In this document: piece by piece, positions 1 to 6,075 of the stretch
Layout of the letters: every line of letters begins with the position of its first letter
Position numbering within the stretch: the stretch's first letter is position 1
Source: Nanobdellota archaeon
Lineage (GTDB): Archaea > Nanobdellota > Nanobdellia > SCGC-AAA011-G17 > VGLX01
Reading direction: 5' to 3'
NCBI GenBank assembly: GCA_018894775.1
Contig: JAHIPG010000232.1
Span: 1-10,589 of the forward strand
Length of the DNA: 10,589 nt
Program-made: the position numbers and the translations under genes
The notes under the pieces: model-generated
Seen by the model: only the letters and a program-made list of their open reading frames with translations
Told to the model about the DNA's origin: nothing
Database searches by the model: none

Positions 1-7
1 AAAGTTT

Positions 8-775
8 ATGAAAGAAAAATGCTTTGGCAAGAGAATAAAGAGTATTGATGAGCTTTTTGATCTGCAGCTTGGAGCTATGGCTAGTATTAACTATGGTTTA
101 GACATCATAAACAATGAAGCAAGAAGCAGATTGGAACTTCTCGAAAGATATATTGAAAAAATAAATTATGAGTATGAGAATAACTTCCTTGGTATTGATG
201 GCAAGAAGGATTCTTTGGATCCTATGCTGAAAGATTACATCGAACTTAGTCAAAATTATAACTCTTTGCCTGAGAGAAATGATAAGTATTTTCAAACAGA
301 GAAACAGTTAAGAACTCTTAAGAGAAATATTAGCGAACAAGGTTTAGATTATAAGAAGATGCTTGATGTTGTCGATGATCTTGAGAAGGAAAGAGGCTCG
401 TTAAACGCTTTAGAGGATTTCTTCCGTTACAGCATACATTTGAGCGAAAGAATGGTTGAAAAGGCCAAACGTTTTGAAGGTCATGTAGCAAATACTAAAG
501 ATGCTTATATCATGGCTAAGAATATCAACTGTGGTTTTGCTGCTGTGATTAGGGCTATTGAAAGCTCTGCCGGTACGATAGGACAGCTGCAGAATATCTT
601 AACTGAAGGCTTGGCTGACATGGGCAATGCTGTTACAAACCCTAATCTCCCGCCTTACACGGATTTTGAAGTTACCTTAAGATCTAGACATCAGGCTGTA
701 AGGGACAGAGTTAACAGAAGTGATGAGGATAAAGAACGCCTTACAGAGATGAAGAAAAAAGGTTTAATCAAATAA
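8..775 (+). CDS. Hypothetical helical/coiled-coil protein, possibly 5'-truncated
   Basis: I do not recognise this 255-residue protein. It is highly charged and looks almost wholly helical, with heptad-like stretches around residues 40-60, 95-130 and 140-165 that suggest coiled coils. A less charged, Gly/Ala-richer part follows at about 175-215 (including CGFAAVIRAIESSAGTIGQL), then a Pro-rich turn (NPNLPPY) and a basic tail. There is no signal peptide or convincing membrane segment, so it is probably cytosolic. The frame stays open to the window edge upstream of the ATG, so the true start may lie outside; the ATG at position 8 is the first one visible. Its last 8 bases overlap the end of the convergent hjc gene. 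A structural or DNA/RNA-associated role is possible, but nothing in the sequence proves it. Confidence 0.7.
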   Translation: MKEKCFGKRIKSIDELFDLQLGAMASINYGLDIINNEARSRLELLERYIEKINYEYENNFLGIDGKKDSLDPMLKDYIELSQNYNSLPERNDKYFQTEKQLRTLKRNISEQGLDYKKMLDVVDDLEKERGSLNALEDFFRYSIHLSERMVEKAKRFEGHVANTKDAYIMAKNINCGFAAVIRAIESSAGTIGQLQNILTEGLADMGNAVTNPNLPPYTDFEVTLRSRHQAVRDRVNRSDEDKERLTEMKKKGLIK

Positions 776-1181
776 GCCTTTCTTGTTCAAATAAGCCTAT
801 AAGCTCTTCAAAACTTTTTCCTTTTTTTCTTGCATGGTCAACTGTTATAACATAGAGCTTTCCCTTTCCTTTTTTTATGTCATCTACATGCACGAAGAAC
901 CATTTTAAGAAATCAAATCTTACTCCAATCCAGGGTTCAGCACCAAAATTTTTTGCGAATAGCCTTAACTGTTCTAGCTCTTCTTTCGGAAAATATTTTT
1001 TAGTATCTTTTGTTGATTTGCATTCTATAGCAAGATACTTTCCTCTATTTCCAGCCAAAATGTCTGGTGCAGGCATTGTTGTTGATCCTGAGCCTGCTGC
1101 TCTTAGAACGCCCCATTCATGCTTATGAAACATATGTGCCAGCTCTCTTTCAGCATTGCTTCCTTTGTTTTTTCTTCCCAT
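768..1181 (-). CDS. hjc: Archaeal Holliday junction resolvase Hjc
   Basis: A 137-residue structure-specific nuclease that resolves four-way DNA junctions during recombination and fork repair. It carries the full archaeal Hjc signature. The N-terminus has KGSNAERELAHMF (acidic residues E11/E13). Next comes AAGSGS, then PDILAGN (D40), YLAIECKST (E53, K55) and FGAEPWIGVRF. D40, E53 and K55 match the metal-binding PD-(D/E)XK core. The length is typical of the family, and the start at MGRKNKGSNAERE places the first catalytic Glu where the family has it. The frame stays open upstream to about 1370, but that stretch does not resemble Hjc. A TATA-like box at 1371-1381 would give a leader of about 170 bases. 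The gene ends within the last 8 bases of the opposite-strand gene. Confidence 0.93.
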   Translation of the reverse strand: MGRKNKGSNAERELAHMFHKHEWGVLRAAGSGSTTMPAPDILAGNRGKYLAIECKSTKDTKKYFPKEELEQLRLFAKNFGAEPWIGVRFDFLKWFFVHVDDIKKGKGKLYVITVDHARKKGKSFEELIGLFEQERLI

Positions 1182-1370
1182 CGGTAAAAAGGTAAGTTGT
1201 CTTAGAGTGAATCTCCCCAGAGCAAACTGTGGGGCATCTAGCTTACCAAAAGTTGTGCTTTTAGCATTGCCAGTATATTCTTGCTTCTTAGACGTTCCTA
1301 ACAGAACATCTCCACAAGCGTTGATTCCCGCGATTCCTACGGTATATCTGATAAATATGAATAGTTCTCT
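1182..1370 (-). pseudogene. Possible relic of an IS200/IS605 TnpB C-terminus, in frame with hjc
   Basis: Read on the minus strand, this stretch has no stop from a TAA at 1371-1373 down to the hjc ATG, but it has no ATG of its own. The translation contains RYTVGIAGINACGDV and then SKKQE (about 1278-1340). As I remember the family, this resembles TnpB C-terminal tails, which often carry a GTxGIxACGD-like motif followed by KQE. The catalytic RuvC and zinc-finger parts are absent, so at most it is a 3' remnant. Local GC is about 45%, clearly above the neighbouring genes. The alternatives are a structured 5' leader or non-coding RNA that is open by chance, or an N-terminal extension of Hjc, which is less likely. 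The assignment rests on motif recall alone. Confidence 0.35.
1185..1311 (-). ncRNA. Candidate structured RNA (hjc leader or omega-RNA-like)
   Basis: On the minus strand this GC-richer segment can form several hairpins. AGATGTTC/GAACGTCT (1304-1311 with 1290-1297) gives 8 pairs including one G-U, around a 6-base loop. CCCCA/TGGGG (1230-1234 with 1215-1219) is enclosed by GGTAAG/CTTACC (1242-1247 with 1191-1196). A run of five T follows, then the hjc start. A TATA-like box sits upstream at 1371-1381. It does not match tRNA, 5S rRNA, SRP RNA or RNase P RNA. It could be a leader of hjc or the 3' RNA of a decayed IS605-type element. On sequence alone, the plus strand could form the same stems. Confidence 0.27.
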
Positions 1371-1381
1371 TTATTTATAAA
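1371..1381 (-). promoter_or_regulatory. TATA-like box upstream of hjc/structured leader
   Basis: The minus strand reads ATTTATAAATA, a good archaeal TATA element. A start about 25 bases downstream would fall near 1350, leaving a leader of about 170 bases before the hjc ATG. A weaker alternative (CATATTTATC) lies at 1351-1360. Confidence 0.4.
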
Positions 1382-1523
1382 TCTAGCGCGTACAGTTGTC
1401 GCGTGTCGTGTACTCAAAGGATTTCCGACGATAAAAAAGAAAATCCGAAAAACACAAAATCTCTATTCCTGCAGCAAGCTAAATGGTATTCCAAAGAATA
1501 AAAACTTTTTGTAATTTTTTATT
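1382..1523. other. Gene-free intergenic stretch with two inverted repeats
   Basis: I see no coding frame here. GTACA (1390-1394) pairs with TGTAC (1409-1413) around a GC-rich loop that repeats TGTCG, an unusually CpG-rich patch for this AT-rich window. A second inverted repeat pairs GGATTT (1419-1424) with AAATCC (1441-1446). Next to the 3' end of the unknown gene, the minus strand reads GTTTTTATTCTTT (about 1495-1507), which could be a weak T-rich terminator for that gene. Confidence 0.4.
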
Positions 1524-2021
1524 TCAACTAAATCCATGTCTCTTTCTGTAATGGCGTTTGAAAAATTCAACCCCTTCTAAATCATCTTGATAACCATCCT
1601 CTTCAGTAGGATTGTTCCATACTTCTACGGGTGAATGGGGCAAGATTATTATTGCAAATTCGTTACGTATGATACCTGCCTTATGAGGGTATTTCAAATA
1701 AATCCCTCTATTGACTTCATTATAAATTTCATAGAGATGATACTTTGCTCTCTCTTCAAATTCTAATAAATGTACATATATTAAGCTCCAAGGAATAGTG
1801 CTTTCATATTTTGATCCAATTAGTTTAATAGCTTTTTGAATATAATGAAAATTACTGATATATCTTTCACCCTCTTTAGGAAGAACATCTTCACACCTTT
1901 CAAGATTGTAAGTTTCTATTCGTTCTTCTACAAGATGATCTATTGTGTATATATCCCTGCTCAATCTTTCTATTCTACTATCTAGATTTTTACTAGGAAC
2001 AAATGATTTAGGTAACTTCAT
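1524..2021 (-). CDS. Hypothetical protein (165 aa)
   Basis: I do not recognise this protein. It is mostly helical, with a basic N-terminus (MKLPKSFVPSKNLDSRIERL), a central region rich in aromatic residues (SLIYVHLLEFEERAKYHLYEIYNEVNRG) and an acidic then basic tail (EEDGYQDDLEG, then RHYRKRHGFS). There is no signal peptide or membrane helix. An ATG 8 codons further upstream (2043-2045) is possible. I chose 2021 because the AT-rich promoter centred near 2051 is about 30 bases upstream, as expected for a leaderless archaeal start, whereas 2045 would be too close. The gene is divergent from the caspase-like lipoprotein and shares its promoter region, so the two may be co-regulated. There is no direct evidence of function. 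Confidence 0.7.
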   Translation of the reverse strand: MKLPKSFVPSKNLDSRIERLSRDIYTIDHLVEERIETYNLERCEDVLPKEGERYISNFHYIQKAIKLIGSKYESTIPWSLIYVHLLEFEERAKYHLYEIYNEVNRGIYLKYPHKAGIIRNEFAIIILPHSPVEVWNNPTEEDGYQDDLEGVEFFKRHYRKRHGFS

Positions 2022-2043
2022 TATAGTTAGACTCCATCTTAAC

Positions 2044-2056
2044 AAATTTTAAAAAC
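2044..2056. promoter_or_regulatory. Shared divergent TATA-like element
   Basis: The AT-rich run AAATTTTAAAAAC can serve as a TATA box on either strand. Its centre is about 26 bases before the plus-strand ATG at 2077 and about 30 bases before the minus-strand ATG at 2021. Neither gene has an obvious Shine-Dalgarno site, so both are probably leaderless. Confidence 0.5.
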
Positions 2057-2076
2057 TTTCCCATTATCCTAAATCT

Positions 2077-2934
2077 ATGAGTTTTAAAAATTATCTAAAA
2101 AAAAGTGCTATCGGATTGAGTATGCTTGCTCTTACTGCTTGTGCTACAACTCCTAAGATTGTTGACACTACTCCTAAAAGTCCTAATAAGGGCATATACA
2201 AATATGGTAAGATGTATTCTATGGTAATCTGTGGTGACAAGGAAGATAAATTTGTAGAGCAGGCAAAAGATGCTTATAAGGAATTTAAGAATCTTGGTGT
2301 AAGCGATGAGGATATTCATTTTCTGGCTCCTGAAGAAGTGGGAGATTTGGAAGGGATTGTGGATGATTCTGCCTTCAAATGGAATGTTGTTCTTCAATTA
2401 ATAGCTATAAAGAATAAGATTACTGAGAATGATGTTTTCTTCTTTTACTACATTGATCATGGTATGAGGGCCAGGATAATAGATGGTACTAAAGGGACTG
2501 ATGTACAGGAGAGTGCAATTACATTTCCTTACCCTGGAAGCGAGGAGTATAAGGATTGGATTTATGTCAGTGAGCTAGAAGGTCTTGTTAAAGATATGGA
2601 TTCAAAGGTTTCAGTATTCTTGATAGACGCTTGCTATTCTGGTGGTTTTTCTAAGATGGCTAAAGGTGAGAAGATTATTGTAGCGACTGTTGACGAAAAT
2701 AATCTTTCATTTAAGGCTAGCCAGTTTAGTAAGCATTTCATGAGGGCTTTGAATTATAGATTTGAAGCTGATAAAAATGATGATACCACTATTTCTATAA
2801 AAGAGGCATTCGAATATGCTACTAAAAAGGATGTTTACAGCAGAGGGCCAAATTCTATCTGGAGATGGTTCTTCCCAAGGCCTGAACTAAGTTATGATCA
2901 GATTGACCCTGATAAAGTTTTCTTAAAGAAATAA
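2077..2934 (+). CDS. Caspase/legumain-like (clan CD) cysteine peptidase lipoprotein
   Basis: A 285-residue protein with a lipoprotein signal: a basic N-region (MSFKNYLKKS), a hydrophobic core (AIGLSMLAL) and a lipobox ending LTAC (Cys22). This predicts a lipid-anchored protein facing outside. After a Thr/Pro/Lys linker, the mature part begins with a beta strand (YSMVICG, about 47-53). It then shows the two clan CD catalytic motifs: FFFYYIDHG (His128) after a hydrophobic strand, and VFLIDACYSGGF (Cys186). The His-Gly and Asp-Ala-Cys pattern and the spacing of about 58 residues fit caspase-like C14 or legumain-like C13 folds. The tail has an aromatic segment (IWRWFFPRPEL, about 261-271). Substrates are unknown; surface protein processing or a link to host or symbiont cells is possible. 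The start is supported by the signal peptide and the TATA-like element 26 bases upstream. Confidence 0.82.
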   Translation: MSFKNYLKKSAIGLSMLALTACATTPKIVDTTPKSPNKGIYKYGKMYSMVICGDKEDKFVEQAKDAYKEFKNLGVSDEDIHFLAPEEVGDLEGIVDDSAFKWNVVLQLIAIKNKITENDVFFFYYIDHGMRARIIDGTKGTDVQESAITFPYPGSEEYKDWIYVSELEGLVKDMDSKVSVFLIDACYSGGFSKMAKGEKIIVATVDENNLSFKASQFSKHFMRALNYRFEADKNDDTTISIKEAFEYATKKDVYSRGPNSIWRWFFPRPELSYDQIDPDKVFLKK

Positions 2935-2949
2935 AAAAAAGAAAAAAAA
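2933..2949 (-). terminator. T-rich archaeal terminator of the histone-fold gene
   Basis: The minus strand just past the histone-like stop codon contains two runs of eight T separated by one C. Oligo-T tracts of this kind terminate archaeal RNA polymerase. The tract starts at the end of the convergent caspase-like gene. Confidence 0.55.
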
Positions 2950-2956
2950 TATGGTC

Positions 2957-3124
2957 TTATAAGTCGATTGGTTTAACTGTTTTTCTGCCGTTGCCTTTTG
3001 CTCTTGCTTCAGCTGCTTTTACCATTGCTTCGACTTTAGCACTTAGAGCGTCTGCGAAGTCTCCTGCTACATTACACTCTGTGCAATCTTTTATTTTGCT
3101 TCTTACAACTAATAGTTCTGCCAT
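2957..3124 (-). CDS. Minimal histone-fold protein (55 aa)
   Basis: This short gene encodes MAELLVVRSKIKDCTEC at its start and GNGRKTVKPIDL at its end. The second half aligns by eye with archaeal histones such as HMfB: a long amphipathic alpha-2 (DFADALSAKVEAMVKAAEAR, about 22-41), then the signature loop GRKTVKPIDL against the histone AGRKTIKAEDI. Classical archaeal histones have about 66-69 residues; this one stops where alpha-3 would begin, so it has at most a reduced third helix. It probably binds DNA as a dimer or acts as a histone-like regulator. A CxxC (Cys14, Cys17) lies in the alpha-1/loop region. The start is fixed by a strong AGGAGGG site 9 bases upstream. A TATA box and a T-rich terminator make it a single-gene unit. 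Confidence 0.72.
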   Translation of the reverse strand: MAELLVVRSKIKDCTECNVAGDFADALSAKVEAMVKAAEARAKGNGRKTVKPIDL

Positions 3125-3133
3125 TTTTTTTAA

Positions 3134-3140
3134 CCCTCCT
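3134..3140 (-). promoter_or_regulatory. Strong Shine-Dalgarno site of the histone-fold gene
   Basis: The minus strand reads AGGAGGG with 9 bases to the ATG at 3124. This strong ribosome binding site contrasts with the largely leaderless genes around it and suggests high expression. Confidence 0.7.
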
Positions 3141-3206
3141 TTAACTATATTTTGCCTTTAGACGGCTTCTATCCATCAAAATTAGATTTTTTTAGAATAA
3201 AATGAG

Positions 3207-3215
3207 TTTATAAAG
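3207..3215 (-). promoter_or_regulatory. TATA box of the histone-fold gene
   Basis: The minus strand reads CTTTATAAA. Transcription should start near 3185, giving a leader of about 60 bases that carries the Shine-Dalgarno site. It lies just past the end of the methyltransferase gene. Confidence 0.55.
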
Positions 3216-3237
3216 TTTTCTTTAAAATGCCCGAATT

Positions 3238-4212
3238 TTAGGGTTTGAAGGCCTCTCCTTTATAAATACTTTCCCCCACGACGACACTTATCTGTTTTTT
3301 TAGCTTAAAGCCGTATTCTTTGGCGTATTTAGCGATTAATTCATCTTTTGGCGTTATCACTACTAAAAGTCCATCTTTTTTGAGCACATATTTTGCCTGG
3401 TAGAACAGTTCTTTTGTGGTTTTAGCCACCTCTTCTTTATTTTTGTATTTCGCCGGCCAGGGAGGGTTTGTGATTATTCTGTCTATTTCTCCTTTATTGA
3501 ATTTGGTGTCTATCCAGTCTACTTCTGATTTTGTCACACTTATTTTTACCTTGGCTACCTGTGCATTTACCATAGTATTTTTCATGTTATTCAGGCTTTC
3601 ATCAAATGCGTATACTGTCTTTACACCCATAAGGGCTGCTTCTATAGGTATTACACCATCCTTGCAGAAAGGGTCTATTACAGTATGTTTTTTCTTGACT
3701 TCTGCGAATCTTACTATTGCTGCTGCAAGGGCTGCGTTTATTGAAGATGAATTGAGCCTTACTTTGTATTCTCTTTTTTGCATATCTTTTTTGTAAAGAA
3801 CACCTATTATACAAGTGTTATCAATTATTTCTACGTAAATTGTTGTTCCAGGTTTCTTGAGGTTTACCTTGTTTCCCTTTTCAAAGATTACTTCCCCTAA
3901 CCTTACTTCTACAGCTTGTGATCCAAAGGCTTGTTTTCCTTCTCTTTTGCATCTTACGACAAAGTCTTTTTTGATATCAAACTTGAGCTTTTCAGCTTTC
4001 TTGTAGATGTCTTCCTCTTTTTTGAATTTGAAATGTGTAATGTATTTGTATAATGCCTTAATTGTTCTCGCTTTCTCTAAAGGTTTTAAATTTTTAATTT
4101 CAAAGAGCAGTCTTCCATCTATCAGTTTCTTTGCTTTAGCTTTAGAAAGTTCTTTTATCTCTTCTGCAGATATTTTTTCTATCCCCTTATGCATTACAGC
4201 GACTGCTTTCAT
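3238..4212 (-). CDS. THUMP-domain tRNA/RNA guanine-N2 methyltransferase (Trm14/TrmG10-like)
   Basis: A 324-residue protein with an N-terminal THUMP-type RNA-binding half (about 1-145; basic segment FVVRCKREGKQAFGSQAVEVRLGE) and a C-terminal Rossmann-fold methyltransferase of the UPF0020 family. SAM motif I is DPFCKDGVIPIEAAL (180-194) and the catalytic motif IV is TNPPW (248-252). The NPPW form is closer to Trm14/RlmL-type enzymes (NPPY) than to Trm11/TrmG10 (DPPY), while the length is nearer TrmG10. It probably makes N2-methylguanosine in tRNA; the position (6 or 10) cannot be told. Motif I has CKDG where most family members have CGSG or CGTG, which is unusual. A TATA-like box 26 bases upstream supports a leaderless start at 4212, separate from the pyr genes. 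Confidence 0.8.
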   Translation of the reverse strand: MKAVAVMHKGIEKISAEEIKELSKAKAKKLIDGRLLFEIKNLKPLEKARTIKALYKYITHFKFKKEEDIYKKAEKLKFDIKKDFVVRCKREGKQAFGSQAVEVRLGEVIFEKGNKVNLKKPGTTIYVEIIDNTCIIGVLYKKDMQKREYKVRLNSSSINAALAAAIVRFAEVKKKHTVIDPFCKDGVIPIEAALMGVKTVYAFDESLNNMKNTMVNAQVAKVKISVTKSEVDWIDTKFNKGEIDRIITNPPWPAKYKNKEEVAKTTKELFYQAKYVLKKDGLLVVITPKDELIAKYAKEYGFKLKKQISVVVGESIYKGEAFKP

Positions 4213-4232
4213 ATTCTTGATTTAAGAAGTCT

Positions 4233-4243
4233 GGTTTAAAAAC
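4233..4243 (-). promoter_or_regulatory. TATA-like box of the THUMP methyltransferase gene
   Basis: The minus strand reads GTTTTTAAACC, centred about 26 bases before the ATG at 4212 and lying in the 39-base gap after pyrC. This suggests the methyltransferase has its own leaderless promoter. Confidence 0.45.
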
Positions 4244-4251
4244 GTTTGGAA

Positions 4252-5058
4252 TCAAATCTTAGGCAGTTTTTTGAGAAAATTTGACAGGCCGATTATCTTC
4301 GCTGGATTTCCGCTCAGTTTATGCCATAGCTCTTTTTCTGTTAATACACCTTGCATAACAAGCCCATAACTTAACGGCAACAGACTTCTGAATCCGGCTA
4401 TGCCTGTTATTCTTGGCAATGGCGCATAGTCTGAGGCTATAACATCAATTGTACCATCTGCCAATCCTTCTTTTATTGATTCAATATCTTTCTTTTCTGC
4501 TAGCGGAGGATTGACTCTTGTTTGCAAATCCTTTTTTGTATAAGTAAAATAATGAGGACATGTCTCGCAGGTTATCTCTAAACCATTTTTCTTCACATCC
4601 CTTATGAGATTCACGCTAGATTTCCTGCTTACATGTTGTATATGTAATCTGCCACCAACTTTTGCCAGGACATTTGAGTATTTTTCTATGTATCTCGTTT
4701 CTGGTTCGCAATGAGCCATAACAAGAACATCTTTTTGCAGTGTATCTTCCAGAATCTTAAGGTCTTTTAAGCATTTTCCGTCATCGCTGAACCCTACAAC
4801 ATAATCTTTTATTGCATCTATATCAACAATCTTCTTCCCTTTCAATCCGTAAGTTATTGCACTCACAGGAAATGCTTCTATTGCTCTTTTTTTCTTTAAT
4901 GATTTGATGATTTTTTCTTTGGTATCCAGCACAGGATAACTGTTAGCCATGTATATGACTACCCCTATATCTGATTCTTTTGCTAGTTTAGTATGATAAG
5001 AAATATTGTTCCTTAGATGAGTATGCATGTCTATTACATAACAGTTGTTTATTTTCAT
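4252..5058 (-). CDS. pyrC: Compact dihydroorotase (third step of UMP synthesis)
   Basis: This enzyme cyclises carbamoyl-aspartate to dihydroorotate in the cytosol. The amidohydrolase fold is shown by DMHTHLR (metal ligands His12 and His14; substrate Arg16), MANSYPV (Asn39, in place of MPNTNP), GFSDDG (Asp92/93), MAHCE (His116), LHIQHVSRKSS (His139/His142), CETCPHYF, VNPPL and IASDYAPL (catalytic Asp210). At 268 residues it is far shorter than the usual roughly 400-430. The stretch between HCE and HIQHVS is trimmed, and most of the terminal beta-sandwich is missing. The family motif DHAPH reads DYAPL, changing two His. The start codon overlaps the pyrB stop by 4 bases, so the two are translated together. 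The pairing with pyrB strongly supports dihydroorotase rather than another amidohydrolase, though reduced activity is possible. Confidence 0.85.
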   Translation of the reverse strand: MKINNCYVIDMHTHLRNNISYHTKLAKESDIGVVIYMANSYPVLDTKEKIIKSLKKKRAIEAFPVSAITYGLKGKKIVDIDAIKDYVVGFSDDGKCLKDLKILEDTLQKDVLVMAHCEPETRYIEKYSNVLAKVGGRLHIQHVSRKSSVNLIRDVKKNGLEITCETCPHYFTYTKKDLQTRVNPPLAEKKDIESIKEGLADGTIDVIASDYAPLPRITGIAGFRSLLPLSYGLVMQGVLTEKELWHKLSGNPAKIIGLSNFLKKLPKI

Positions 5059-5996
5059 CCTAAAATCATATCAAGAAGAGCCATCCTTACGTAAAGACCA
5101 TTCCTTGCCTGTCTAAAGTAAGCCGCCCTAGGATCAGTATCTACTTTTGAGTCTATCTCTGTTACCCTAGGTAATGGATGCATTACTATTGCATCATCAT
5201 TGATTTTTTTCATTGATTGTTTATCTATTTTGTAAATATCTTTTACTTTTTCAAATTCTTTATTATTTTTGAATCTCTCTTTTTGTATTCTTGTCACATA
5301 AAGAACGTCTACTTTGTCCAGTATCTCTTCTATATCAGTTGTCTCTTCAAAATAGACTCCTGATGCAATCAGACTGCTGATATGCTTTTCAGGCAACTGT
5401 AATTCTTCTGGGCTTACAAAGTATTGTTTTACATTCTTATGTGATTCTAAAAGATAAGATAATGAGTGTACAGTCCGCCCGTACTTCAGATCTCCGACCA
5501 TTGCTATCGAAAAGTCATCCATCCTCCCTATTTCTTTATTGATTGTATAGATATCCAATAAAGCCTGTGTTGGATGTTCTCCTTCTCCATCTCCGGAGTT
5601 GATTATCGGTACTGATGAGAATTGTGCTGCACGTTTTGCTGATCCTTTGACATTGTGTCTCATGACTATAGCATGTACATAACTGCTCAGAATTCTTATT
5701 GTATCATCTAGTGTTTCTCCCTTAGCAACTGAAGAAAACTGTGAAGCTTTTTCAGTGCTTACCACTAATCCTCCCAAGGATAAAGCTGCAACCTCAAAAC
5801 TGAATCTTGTCCTTGTACTCTCTTCATAAAAAAAGCTGGCTATCCTTTTTCTTTTAAGGCTTTGTGGAAGATCAAATTCCATATCCTTCTTTTCCATATA
5901 CTCTGCTCTGTCGAATACTTCTTGCAATATATCCCTCTTTGAGAATTGTTTTGCTTCTATCACATGTTTTAATTTATTTTTTGATTCGGACACCAT
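5055..5996 (-). CDS. pyrB: Aspartate carbamoyltransferase catalytic subunit
   Basis: This enzyme joins carbamoyl phosphate and aspartate, the committed step of pyrimidine synthesis. All active-site segments are present, numbered from my chosen start: FYEESTRTRFSFE (S60-T63), AKGETLDDT (K92), MRH (R113-H114), GDGEGEHPTQALLD (H141, Q144), GDLKYGRTVHS (K171, R174), YVTRIQKERF (R236, Q238) and HPLPRV (273-278). From the ATG at 5996 it has 313 residues, matching E. coli PyrB (about 310). The frame can be extended to a GTG at 6074, but those 26 codons come from the IS inverted repeat and the promoter, so I reject that start. A TATA-like box lies 24-34 bases upstream. No regulatory subunit gene (pyrI) is adjacent. 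The stop overlaps the pyrC start in ATGA. Confidence 0.95.
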   Translation of the reverse strand: MVSESKNKLKHVIEAKQFSKRDILQEVFDRAEYMEKKDMEFDLPQSLKRKRIASFFYEESTRTRFSFEVAALSLGGLVVSTEKASQFSSVAKGETLDDTIRILSSYVHAIVMRHNVKGSAKRAAQFSSVPIINSGDGEGEHPTQALLDIYTINKEIGRMDDFSIAMVGDLKYGRTVHSLSYLLESHKNVKQYFVSPEELQLPEKHISSLIASGVYFEETTDIEEILDKVDVLYVTRIQKERFKNNKEFEKVKDIYKIDKQSMKKINDDAIVMHPLPRVTEIDSKVDTDPRAAYFRQARNGLYVRMALLDMILG

Positions 5997-6019
5997 CTTG
6001 GTTTTGGAGGATTTTTCTG

Positions 6020-6030
6020 GATATTTAAAT
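6020..6030 (-). promoter_or_regulatory. TATA-like box of pyrBC
   Basis: The minus strand reads ATTTAAATAT (about 6021-6030), centred about 30 bases upstream of the pyrB ATG at 5996. It survives intact between the gene and the insertion sequence; the direct repeat begins only about 5 bases further upstream, where a BRE-like site would sit. Confidence 0.5.
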
Positions 6031-6034
6031 GTTT

Positions 6035-6049
6035 GTCTAATATCCTCAA
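6035..6049. repeat. 15-bp direct repeat (target-site duplication), left copy
   Basis: GTCTAATATCCTCAA, identical to 6982-6996 on the other side of the insertion sequence, directly abutting the inverted repeat. Confidence 0.93.
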
Positions 6050-6075
6050 TGTGTGCCCAAGTGACATATGTCACC
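6050..6075. repeat. Left terminal inverted repeat (26 bp)
   Basis: It is an exact reverse complement of 6956-6981. It contains the 14-bp perfect palindrome GTGACATATGTCAC at 6061-6074 and the transposase stop codon (6071-6073). Confidence 0.95.

Noticed and set aside
877..1128. An 83-codon plus-strand frame opposite hjc
   Set aside because: The minus-strand frame encodes a clear Hjc with all catalytic residues; this is its shadow.
1191..1247. A tRNA suggested by GGTAAG/CTTACC as an acceptor-like stem
   Set aside because: It is only 57 bases long, without a proper T-arm, D-arm or anticodon stem.
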